NCBI GenBank assembly: GCA_903820745.1
Contig: CAIJIT010000356.1
Location: 1 to 64,000 of the forward strand
DNA: 64,000 nt
Reading direction: 5' to 3'
Source of the DNA: an uncultured Burkholderiales bacterium
GTDB taxonomy: Bacteria; Pseudomonadota; Gammaproteobacteria; Burkholderiales; Burkholderiaceae_C
Position numbers and translations under genes: made by a program
Notes under the pieces: generated by a model
Database searches by the model: none
What the model saw: the letters and a program-made list of their open reading frames with translations, nothing else
What the model was told of the DNA's origin: nothing
Shown: piece by piece, positions 49,336-57,010 of the stretch
How the letters are laid out: every line of letters begins with the position of its first letter
Numbering within the stretch: the stretch's first letter is position 1

Positions 49336-50313
49336 ATGAAAGCATGGCTTTGCGAAAACCCAACCGGCGTCGATGCGCTGCAATGGAAAGAACTGACGAC
49401 ACCGGCGCCGGCGGCCGGAGAGATTCTGGTCGCCATCAAGGCCGCCAGCCTGAATTTCCCCGACCTGCTGATCATCCAGAACAAATACCAGATGAAGCCG
49501 CCCCTGCCCTTTGTGCCAGGCACCGAATTTGCCGGCGTGGTCGAAGCGGTTGGCGAGGGTGTCAAGGGATTCAAGCCGGGGGACGCCGTCGCCGCCTTTG
49601 CCGGCACTGGCGGCTTCTCCACCCATGCCTGCATTCCGGCCGCATTGGCCCTGCCGCTGCCCGCAGGATTCGCGTTCGAGGACGCAGCGGCTTTCATCTG
49701 CACCTATGCAACCGGCCACCATGCCTTGATCGACCGCGCTGCGCTGCAGGCGGGCGAGACCGTGCTGATATTGGGCGCCGCCGGCGGCGTCGGGACTGCG
49801 GCCATCCAGATCGCCAAAGCCGCTGGCGCCAGGGTGATCGCTGCCGCCTCTTCGGACGAAAAATGCGCGCGCTGCCTGGAAATCGGTGCCGACGCGGTGA
49901 TCAATTATTCGAACGGCAAGCTGCGCGATGAGCTCAAGGCGCTGACCGGCGGCAAGGGCCCGGATGTGATCTACGACCCGGTCGGCGGCGACCTTGCCGA
50001 ACCCGCCTTCCGCTCGATTGCCTGGCGCGGCCGTTATCTGGTGATCGGCTTTGCCCAGGGCCAGATCCCTGCGCTGCCCTTGAACCTGCTGCTGCTGAAG
50101 GGTGCCTCCTTGGTCGGGGTGTTCTGGGGCGATTTCGCCAAACGCGAGCCGCGCCGCAATGCCGAGATGCTGGGTCAACTGGCCCATTGGTATTTGGAAG
50201 GAAAAATTCGCCCAGTGCTCGACGCCAGGTTGCCGATGGCGCAGTTGCCACAGGCGTTCGAGCGCATGGCCAGCCGGCAGGTAGTGGGCAAAGTGGTGCT
50301 GAGCAACCCCTAG
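49336..50313 (+). CDS. NADPH:quinone oxidoreductase-like protein (zinc-free MDR family)
   Basis: 325 residues from ATG at 49336 with AAGGAAA ahead. MDR-type layout: a catalytic domain (AASLNFPDLLIIQNKYQ, PFVPGTEFAGVVEAVGEGVKGFKPGDAV) and a nucleotide domain with ILGAAGGVGTAAIQIAKAAGARVIAAASS. No zinc-binding cysteines, so it belongs to the quinone/enoyl reductase side. The natural substrate cannot be told. Stands alone, divergent from surE. Confidence 0.88.
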   Translation: MKAWLCENPTGVDALQWKELTTPAPAAGEILVAIKAASLNFPDLLIIQNKYQMKPPLPFVPGTEFAGVVEAVGEGVKGFKPGDAVAAFAGTGGFSTHACIPAALALPLPAGFAFEDAAAFICTYATGHHALIDRAALQAGETVLILGAAGGVGTAAIQIAKAAGARVIAAASSDEKCARCLEIGADAVINYSNGKLRDELKALTGGKGPDVIYDPVGGDLAEPAFRSIAWRGRYLVIGFAQGQIPALPLNLLLLKGASLVGVFWGDFAKREPRRNAEMLGQLAHWYLEGKIRPVLDARLPMAQLPQAFERMASRQVVGKVVLSNP

Positions 50314-50424
50314 CTTGCAGCGCAGCATCCTGGCAACAGGCGGGCGCAGTTGAGGGGGTCGAGCAAGCAGTTAAAAGGTGAAAATCGCGCCGTGCTGAGC
50401 CAGCATTTTTCCAGAAAAAACACC

Positions 50425-51168
50425 ATGGCCGTCAAAGTCCTGATCATTGAAGACAACCCGGTTGCCCGCAGTTTTTTATGCCGGGTTGTTCGCGAGAGCT
50501 TCAGCGACTCGCTGGAAATCAGCGAAGCCGGTGATCTGGAAACTGCGCGTCGACATGTCGCCAAACACGCATCGTCCGGCCCGGATGGTCACTTCAAGCT
50601 GATTCTGGTCGACCTGGAGCTTCCGGACGGCAATGGCATGGAGTTCCTGTCAGAAATGACCGGCTCTCCATCAATGAAAATCGTCACCACGCTTTATTCG
50701 GATGACGACCATTTATTCCCCGCGCTGCAATGCGGGGCTGATGGCTATCTGCTGAAGGAAGACCGCTTCGAGGTGCTGGTCGAAGAATTGCAGCGCATCG
50801 TGCGCGGGCAACCGCCCTTGTCACCGGCCATTGCGCGCCGCCTGCTGGCGCATTTCCGCCCGCCCGTGCCGGTCAGCAAGGCCACCATGACCTCGCATAC
50901 AGGCTTTGGCAGCCTCTCGTCCTCGGCTCAATTCAGTCCCGGCCGCGGCGTGGTGCTTGATCCGCCACCCGAATGGGAGCGCTTGACGCCGAGGGAAAAC
51001 GAGGTCCTGACCTACCTCAGCAAGGGTTTCACCATCAAGGAAATCGCCAACCTGATGGGCATCAAATGGTTCACGGTGAATGACCATATCAAGTCGATCT
51101 ACAAGAAGCTCAATGTATCGAGCCGCGCCGAAGCTGCCGTACTGGCCAGCAAGCAAGGGCTGGTCTGA
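50425..51168 (+). CDS. LuxR/NarL-type response regulator
   Basis: 247 residues from ATG at 50425 (an earlier frame opening at 50350 adds 25 residues). Receiver domain with phospho-acceptor Asp63 in LILVDLELPDGNG, the Thr-Leu switch in VTTLYSDDD and Lys111 in GYLLKED. A linker of about 45 residues follows, then a GerE helix-turn-helix (LTPRENEVLTYLSKGFTIKEIANLMGIKWFTVNDHIKSIYKKLNV). No sensor kinase gene is beside it, so this is an orphan regulator here. Confidence 0.9.
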   Translation: MAVKVLIIEDNPVARSFLCRVVRESFSDSLEISEAGDLETARRHVAKHASSGPDGHFKLILVDLELPDGNGMEFLSEMTGSPSMKIVTTLYSDDDHLFPALQCGADGYLLKEDRFEVLVEELQRIVRGQPPLSPAIARRLLAHFRPPVPVSKATMTSHTGFGSLSSSAQFSPGRGVVLDPPPEWERLTPRENEVLTYLSKGFTIKEIANLMGIKWFTVNDHIKSIYKKLNVSSRAEAAVLASKQGLV

Positions 51169-51285
51169 GCCCTGAGCCGATCGATTGAGGCGGGGCCGGC
51201 AGATATTCGTCGGCCAAGCGCTGGTCCGGCTTCGGTAAACTCCAGGGTCTGCGTAATCCACGCCAACACTCACCTGGACCTGCCC

Positions 51286-52830
51286 ATGAGCACGACCGTC
51301 ATTCGTTGCGCCGACCTCGTCGACAGCATCGCTGCTGCATTGCAGTACATCAGCTATTACCACCCGGCTGACTTCATCGCCCATCTGGCGCGTGCTTACA
51401 AGCAGGAACAAAGCCCTGCAGCCAAGGATGCGATCGCGCAAATCCTTACCAATTCGAAGATGTGTGCCGAAGGGCGTCGGCCGCTCTGCCAAGACACCGG
51501 CATCGTCAACGTCTTCCTCAAGATCGGCATGGATGTGCGCCTGGAAGGCTTTGCCGGCTCGCTCGATGACGCCATCAATGAGGGCGTACGGCGCGCCTAC
51601 AACGACCCCGACAACAAGCTGCGCGCGTCGATCCTGAGCGACCCGATTTTCGAACGCAAGAACACTGGCGACAACACGCCGGCGGTCGTCAGCGTCAGCA
51701 TGGTGCCGGGCAACAAGATCGACGTGATGGTGGCGGCCAAGGGTGGCGGTTCGGAGAACAAGGCCAAGTTCGTGATGATGAATCCGAATGACTCACTGGT
51801 CGACTGGGTGCTCAAGACCGTGCCCGATATGGGTGCGGGCTGGTGCCCGCCGGGCATGCTCGGCCTGGGCGTTGGCGGCACGGCTGAAAAAGCCATGCTG
51901 ATGGCCAAAGAGTCGCTGATGGATGACATCGACATGTTTGACCTGCTGGCGCGCGGACCGAACAGCAAGCTCGAGGAATTGCGCATCGAGTTGTACCAGA
52001 AGATCAATGCGCTGGGCATCGGCGCACAGGGCCTGGGCGGCCTGACCACCGTGCTCGACGTCAAGATCAAGACCTACCCGACCCATGCGGCATCCAAGCC
52101 GGTGGCGATGATTCCGAACTGCGCGGCCACTCGCCATGCGCATTTCGTCCTCGATGGTTCGGGACCGAGCTACCTTGAAGCACCGAGTCTCGACCTCTGG
52201 CCCGATGTGCAATGGGCGCCCGATTACAACAAGAGCCGCCAGGTAGATCTGAACCGCTTGACCAAGGATGAGATCGCCAACTGGAAGGCCGGCGACACCT
52301 TGCTGCTGAACGGCAAGATGCTGACCGGCCGCGATGCCGCGCACAAGCGCATCTCGCAGATGCTGGCCAAGGGCGAGCCATTGCCGGTCGATTTCACCAA
52401 CCGCGTCATCTACTACGTCGGCCCGGTCGACCCGGTGCGCGATGAAGTGGTCGGCCCGGCAGGCCCGACGACATCGACCCGCATGGACAGCCTGACCCGC
52501 ATGATGTTGGAACAGACCGGCCTGATCGGGATGATCGGCAAATCGGAGCGCGGGCCGATCGCCATCGATGCGATCAAGGACAACAAGGCGGTCTATTTGA
52601 TGGCTGTTGGCGGCGCGGCTTATCTGGTGTCCAAGGCCATCAAATCGGCACCGGTGATCGGCTTTGCCGACCTGGGCATGGAAGCGATCTACGAATTCGA
52701 TGTGGTCGACATGCCGGTCACTGTGGCAGTCGATGCCGCCGGCACCAGCATTCACACCACCGGTCCGGCTGAATGGCGTGAGCGCATTGCGCAGGGCCTG
52801 ACCAAGACCATTCCGGTGAAAGCCGCCTGA
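51286..52830 (+). CDS. Class I fumarate hydratase
   Basis: 514 residues, two fused halves of the iron-sulfur fumarase (FumA/FumB type). CAEGRRPLCQDTGIVNVFLKIG and later cysteines (PNCAATRHAHF and others) hold the [4Fe-4S] cluster. GAGWCPPGMLGLGVGGTAEKAM and the C-terminal YYVGPVDPVRDEVVGPAGPTTSTRMD are typical. It hydrates fumarate to malate. Its TGA shares a base with the next ATG (nuclease-like gene). Confidence 0.94.
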   Translation: MSTTVIRCADLVDSIAAALQYISYYHPADFIAHLARAYKQEQSPAAKDAIAQILTNSKMCAEGRRPLCQDTGIVNVFLKIGMDVRLEGFAGSLDDAINEGVRRAYNDPDNKLRASILSDPIFERKNTGDNTPAVVSVSMVPGNKIDVMVAAKGGGSENKAKFVMMNPNDSLVDWVLKTVPDMGAGWCPPGMLGLGVGGTAEKAMLMAKESLMDDIDMFDLLARGPNSKLEELRIELYQKINALGIGAQGLGGLTTVLDVKIKTYPTHAASKPVAMIPNCAATRHAHFVLDGSGPSYLEAPSLDLWPDVQWAPDYNKSRQVDLNRLTKDEIANWKAGDTLLLNGKMLTGRDAAHKRISQMLAKGEPLPVDFTNRVIYYVGPVDPVRDEVVGPAGPTTSTRMDSLTRMMLEQTGLIGMIGKSERGPIAIDAIKDNKAVYLMAVGGAAYLVSKAIKSAPVIGFADLGMEAIYEFDVVDMPVTVAVDAAGTSIHTTGPAEWRERIAQGLTKTIPVKAA

Positions 52831-53378
52831 TGGCCCTGAGCGCAGCCCCGGTTGATCAATTCCAGTCCACGGTCGCCAAACTGCTTGAAACGCAGGGCTA
52901 CTGGATCCGCAAGTCATTCAAGGTCAACGTGACCCGGGAAGAAAAGGGCCAGATCGGCAAGCAGTCACTGCCCAAGCCCGAAATCGACCTGCTGGCCCTG
53001 CATTTCGGACGCAACGAGTTGCTGGTGCTCGAAGCGAAATCTTATGCGGATTCGCCTGGTGCCAAACTGGCGCAACTGCAGGAAGAGCATGACGTGCCGG
53101 CAGGCCGCTTCAAGCTTTTCACTTCACAGCGCTACCGCGAGATCGTGTTGTCGCGCTTGCTGCAGGACTTGATCGCCGCCGGCATGGCCGACGCCGAGAC
53201 GAAAATCCGCCTCGGGCTGGCAGCTGGCAAAGTCAACCAGGGGCAAAGCGAAGCGATACGCGAACTGATCACCGGCAAGGGCTGGCTGTTCTGGTCGCCC
53301 GACGACATCAAGCATGCCGTCACGGCGCTGCAAGAGCGTGGGCCGAATGCAGCGCAAGACAAACCAAGCGAAAGCTGA
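52830..53378 (+). CDS. Hypothetical protein with possible PD-(D/E)xK nuclease core
   Basis: 182 residues, translationally coupled to fumarase by TGATG. KPEIDLLALHFGRNELLVLEAKSYADSPGAKL reads as the E/D...D-(x)n-ExK core of the PD-(D/E)xK nuclease fold: an N-terminal helix with TVAKLLETQGYWIRK, the acidic Asp in EIDLLA and EAK. The C-terminal half is helical. Such folds serve in restriction, repair and transposition; no methylase or helicase is adjacent. I do not recognise a characterised family, and the fold call is by motif. Confidence 0.5.
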   Translation: MALSAAPVDQFQSTVAKLLETQGYWIRKSFKVNVTREEKGQIGKQSLPKPEIDLLALHFGRNELLVLEAKSYADSPGAKLAQLQEEHDVPAGRFKLFTSQRYREIVLSRLLQDLIAAGMADAETKIRLGLAAGKVNQGQSEAIRELITGKGWLFWSPDDIKHAVTALQERGPNAAQDKPSES

Positions 53379-53494
53379 TCGGGTCTGCAACATCGGGCCC
53401 GACTCACTTCGAAACCGAGGCAATTGGCCGAAGTCTGGCTGAATTAACAGACCCGCTGAATTTACGCTTCCGGGCAAGGCAGAATGCGCAGGCC

Positions 53495-54502
53495 ATGAAC
53501 ATCATCATTCTCGACGACTATCAGGACGCAGTCAGGAAACTGCGTTGCGCGGCCAAGCTCGGCCCGTTGAACGCCAAGGTTTTCACCAACTCAGTCAAAG
53601 GCAATGGCCAATTGTCCGTGCGTCTGCGCGACGCCGAAGTGCTGGTGCTGATTCGCGAGAGGACTCATTTCAATCGCCAGTTGCTCGAGAAGCTGCCTAA
53701 ACTCAAGTTGATCGTGCAGACTGGCAAGGTCGGTAGCCATATCGACGTTGAAACCTGCACAAGGCTGGGCATTGCCGTGGCCGAAGGTGAAGGATCGCCG
53801 GTCGCGCCGGCCGAGCTGACATGGGCCCTGATCATGGCGTCGATGCGCCGCCTACCCCAATATATCGGCAATCTCAAACATGGTGCCTGGCAGCAGTCGG
53901 GGTTGAAGGCTGCGTCGATGCCGGCGAATTTTGGCGTTGGCATGCTGCTGCGCGGAAAAAAGCTCGGGATCTGGGGCTATGGCCGCGTCGGCCAACTGGT
54001 GGCCGGTTACGGCCGTGCGTTCGGCATGCAGGTACAGATCTGGGGCAGCGAAGCCTCGAGGCTGCGCGCGCTCGCCGATGGTTACACCGCAGCAGCCAGC
54101 CGTGAAGCCCTGTTCGAAAGCAGTGATGTGCTCAGCCTGCATTTGCGCCTGACCGACAGCAACCGCGGCCTGATCACGCTCGAAGACTTGACCTTGATGC
54201 AAGCAACGTCGCTGTTCGTCAACACCTCGCGCGCCGAATTGATTGCCGAAGGCGCCTTGGTGTCAGCCCTGAACCGCGGCCGGCCCGGCATGGCTGCTAT
54301 CGATGTGTTTGACACCGAACCGATCCTGCAAGGTCATCCCCTGCTGCGACTCGAGAATGCAGTCTGCACGCCGCATATTGGCTATGTTGAACAGGACGGC
54401 TATGAACAATATTTCGATGCCGCGTTTGACAATGTGCTGAACTTCATCAAGGGCCAGCCGACCAATCTGGTCAATCCGGAAGCATTGAAAGTTCAGCGGT
54501 GA
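53495..54502 (+). CDS. D-2-hydroxyacid dehydrogenase
   Basis: 335 residues. NAD-binding loop GIWGYGRVGQLVAGYGRAFGMQVQIWGSE, catalytic residues Arg in LFVNTSRAELI, Glu in IDVFDTEPI and His in AVCTPHIGYVE. It oxidises or reduces 2-hydroxy acids; the substrate is not clear. Its stop overlaps the GTG start of the chromate transporter half (GTGA), so they may be one unit. Confidence 0.88.
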   Translation: MNIIILDDYQDAVRKLRCAAKLGPLNAKVFTNSVKGNGQLSVRLRDAEVLVLIRERTHFNRQLLEKLPKLKLIVQTGKVGSHIDVETCTRLGIAVAEGEGSPVAPAELTWALIMASMRRLPQYIGNLKHGAWQQSGLKAASMPANFGVGMLLRGKKLGIWGYGRVGQLVAGYGRAFGMQVQIWGSEASRLRALADGYTAAASREALFESSDVLSLHLRLTDSNRGLITLEDLTLMQATSLFVNTSRAELIAEGALVSALNRGRPGMAAIDVFDTEPILQGHPLLRLENAVCTPHIGYVEQDGYEQYFDAAFDNVLNFIKGQPTNLVNPEALKVQR

Positions 54503-55062
54503 GCCAGGCGAAGGCAAGACCTGCTTCCCTCCTGGCCCTGTACCTGGCTTTCAACCGACTGGCGGTGCAGGGCTTTGGCGGCGTACTGGCGATCTCGCAG
54601 CGCGAACTGGTGGAGCGTCTTGGCTGGCTGAGTCGCGACGAGTTCGTCGAAACCCTGGCCATCGCCCAGGTGCTGCCCGGGCCCAATGTGGTCAATCTGG
54701 CCTTGATGATCGGTGACCGGTATTTCGGCCTGCGCGGCGCGATGGTGGCCCTGGCAGGCATGCTGGTCATGCCGTTCCTGGTCATCATCGCCCTGGCTGC
54801 AGCTTACGGCCAACTGGCCTCGCATCCGGTCGTCGTCAACGCCTTGCGCGGCATGGGAGCGGTGTCTGCAGGTCTGATCATTGCCACTGCCCTGAAACTG
54901 ATCCCGACATTCCAGCGCAACCCGGTCGGGCGCAATGTCGCGCTGGTCTTGAGTGGTTTGACCATCATCGCGATCGTCCGCTTCCATATGCCCTTGCCGA
55001 TGCTGGTGCTGGGATTGGGCGGCCTCGGCATGGCAATGGCTTGGCGGGGCTTGCGCCCATGA
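54499..55062 (+). CDS. Chromate transporter, first half (short-chain CHR)
   Basis: 187 residues, start GTG 54499-54501 overlapping the dehydrogenase stop. Five or so hydrophobic helices; AFNRLAVQGFGGVLAISQRELVERLGWLSRDEFVE and VLPGPNVVNLALMIGDRYFGLRGA are the conserved CHR blocks. Short CHR proteins work as pairs encoded side by side. They export chromate, though sulfate- or other anion-related roles are also possible. Overlaps the second half by 4 bases. Confidence 0.88.
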   Translation: MSQAKARPASLLALYLAFNRLAVQGFGGVLAISQRELVERLGWLSRDEFVETLAIAQVLPGPNVVNLALMIGDRYFGLRGAMVALAGMLVMPFLVIIALAAAYGQLASHPVVVNALRGMGAVSAGLIIATALKLIPTFQRNPVGRNVALVLSGLTIIAIVRFHMPLPMLVLGLGGLGMAMAWRGLRP

Positions 55063-55595
55063 ATGCCGATTTATTGAGCCTGTTCCTGCACTTCTTGATG
55101 CTGTCGCTGCTATGCGTTGGTGGTGCGATCACTACAGCCCCTGAAATGCACCGTTTCATCGTCGGGCAGGCCCATTGGCTCAGCGACACACAGTTCACCA
55201 GTTCAATCGCGCTGGCCCAGGCCGCGCCCGGCCCAAACGTACTTTTCGTCGCTGTGCTGGGGTGGAATATCGCCGGACTCAACGGTGCCCTCGCTGCCAT
55301 GGCGGGCATCATGTTGCCGTCGACCACCGTGGTGATGATGGCGACAAGGTGGGCCAGGACCAACCGGGAAAGCATCGGCGTGCGCGCCTTCACTGCGGGG
55401 ATGGCACCCTTGACGGTCGGGCTCTTCCTGGCCACCGGCTGGCTGCTGGCCGAACCCTATGTCAGCGCCCCGGAGCATCGGCTGACATCACTCGCCCTGA
55501 TCGCAGCAACGCTGGCCTTGACCATGAAGACCAGGATCAGCCTGGTCTGGATCGTGCTGGCGGGCGGCTTGCTGGGTGGGTTGGGGTGGGTTTGA
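55059..55595 (+). CDS. Chromate transporter, second half (short-chain CHR)
   Basis: 178 residues from ATG at 55059, overlapping the first half by ATGA. LLSLFLHFLMLSLLCVGGAITTAPEMHRFIV and LAQAAPGPNVLFVAVLGWNIAGLNGA match the CHR blocks, read in the opposite topology expected for the partner subunit. Its stop is 56 bases from the convergent JetD stop. Confidence 0.88.
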   Translation: MNADLLSLFLHFLMLSLLCVGGAITTAPEMHRFIVGQAHWLSDTQFTSSIALAQAAPGPNVLFVAVLGWNIAGLNGALAAMAGIMLPSTTVVMMATRWARTNRESIGVRAFTAGMAPLTVGLFLATGWLLAEPYVSAPEHRLTSLALIAATLALTMKTRISLVWIVLAGGLLGGLGWV

Positions 55596-55624
55596 AGCTG
55601 CTGGCTCGAGCTTGCAGGTAGGCT

Positions 55625-55640
55625 GGCGCAAGGCTGCGCC
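55625..55640. terminator. Small hairpin between chromate transporter and JetD genes
   Basis: GGCGCA (55625-55630) and TGCGCC (55635-55640) form a 6-bp stem with a 4-base loop in the convergent spacer. No T-run on either side. It may separate the two converging transcripts. Confidence 0.3.
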
Positions 55641-55651
55641 GCAAGTCAGGG

Positions 55652-57010
55652 TCAGTTGTGCAGATGCGCCCGATCAAGCGGGCGCAGGTCGAAGAGCAAC
55701 CGGGCCACCACCGCTTCTTCGGCAATCGCCAGTCCGTGCAGGTGCATGGCGGGTGCCAGTTGAGCGTCCCAAAGCGCACTGATGGCGGATTCACCCAGGT
55801 CGCGCTCGGTATGCGGCGCCGTGCGGATGGCCTGCGCGTAATCCTCGTGGCCGAAGCGCCAAGGTTGGGCGCCGCAGAGTGCCATGACATGGTTGGCAAT
55901 TTGCAGACCCGCCCAATCGAAGTCACCGTGGTAGCGCAAGCAAGCACCGGCTTGGGCCAGTTGCAGCAGCAACACGCGCTGCGCCGCTGCGGGCATGCCT
56001 TCGGTGCAGACCAGTGGGGCGCAGGCGGAACCCAGCCGGTCGGCTGCAATCGACACGATGTTGGGGTTTTCGCACACGTAGACCGTCACACCGGCAATCG
56101 CCCAGGCGATTGGACTGCGCAGCAGTTGGCGCAGCGACAAAAATCCAGGTTCTCCCGCCAGCGCTTGAAAAGGGCTGGCGGCCTGCGTTGGCAGATTCAA
56201 AAAAAGGGCCGGTCGCGCCAGTTCATTGACCAGAACACCCGCACGGGCCCAGATGTCGCGTGCCCGTTCGGCCGCTGGCGGGCTGGCATTTTCGGTATCT
56301 GCGTCAGCGGTGGCTTCGCCATGCAGCAAAACTGCCAGCACCAGCGTGGCCGTGGGCTGGCCGTTGTCCAGTGCATGCGCATTGCCCAGGGTGTCGGCCG
56401 CCAGCTGCGCACGCGTCAGGCCTTGGGCCGGGAACTTTTGCATGACCGCATCGGCACGCGCCAGCAGATGGACTGCTGCTTCGGGGCTTTGTCGCGCCAG
56501 TCGCTTGAGCATGCTCAGGCCGGCCGGTGTATGCAACCAAACCTTGAGTGCGCCACACAGCAAGGGGGTGCTGCAGGCTTCTGCCCAGCGCGCCTGCAAT
56601 TCCTCTTTGGCCGCCAGCCGGTTAACGATGGGGCCGTCGAGCTGTTCCAGCGCATCGCGCAGCGAGGCGGCGATGCCGGCGCCCTGCAGCAGCGCATTCA
56701 ATGCTGCGATATCGATGCGCGCTGAAAGGTTTGCAACTGCGGAGCGCGACGCGCGGGCCGGATGGCCCGTGAGCTGTGCCACGGCCTCATGCTCGACAGC
56801 ATTGAGCTTGGAGAGTTGCAGCACGCCGTCCTGCCATGCGCCATCGCCATCGCCATCGCCATCGCCTGCGCTGCTAACAGTTCCAGTTACGGAATCATTG
56901 CGCCGTTCAAAGTAACGCCGCAGCCGTAAACGCAGGCCGGCGAGTTCGTCACCGCCGAGCAGGCGCTGCAGTCGCGCATCCGGTTTGCCGGGTGGTGGCG
57001 ATGGCGTCAT
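55652..57010 (-). CDS. jetD: Wadjet type II nuclease subunit JetD (DUF3323/DUF2399)
   Basis: 452 residues from ATG at 57008-57010, inside the JetC stop (ATGA); longer reading frames do not fit the operon. Residues 1-290 are the DUF3323-type N-terminal part. Residues 300-452 are the DUF2399 TOPRIM domain, with Glu314 in VYVCENPNIVS and the Asp pair 363/365 in RYHGDFDWAGLQIAN. These metal ligands fit DNA cleavage as in topoisomerase VI-like JetD. A run of Gly-Asp repeats (residues 49-57) comes from a GCCATC tandem repeat. It is the DNA-cutting subunit of the complex. Confidence 0.9.
   Translation of the reverse strand: MTPSPPPGKPDARLQRLLGGDELAGLRLRLRRYFERRNDSVTGTVSSAGDGDGDGDGAWQDGVLQLSKLNAVEHEAVAQLTGHPARASRSAVANLSARIDIAALNALLQGAGIAASLRDALEQLDGPIVNRLAAKEELQARWAEACSTPLLCGALKVWLHTPAGLSMLKRLARQSPEAAVHLLARADAVMQKFPAQGLTRAQLAADTLGNAHALDNGQPTATLVLAVLLHGEATADADTENASPPAAERARDIWARAGVLVNELARPALFLNLPTQAASPFQALAGEPGFLSLRQLLRSPIAWAIAGVTVYVCENPNIVSIAADRLGSACAPLVCTEGMPAAAQRVLLLQLAQAGACLRYHGDFDWAGLQIANHVMALCGAQPWRFGHEDYAQAIRTAPHTERDLGESAISALWDAQLAPAMHLHGLAIAEEAVVARLLFDLRPLDRAHLHN
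56840..56863. repeat. Hexanucleotide tandem repeat (GCCATC)x4 inside jetD
   Basis: Four GCCATC units encode alternating Gly and Asp in JetD (about residues 49-57). The unit is a multiple of three, so changes in copy number alter linker length without shifting frame. The site lies in a loop before the folded core. Confidence 0.8.

Noticed and set aside
56840-56863. Phase-variable switch in jetD
   Set aside because: The repeat unit is six bases, so copy changes keep the frame and cannot switch the gene off.
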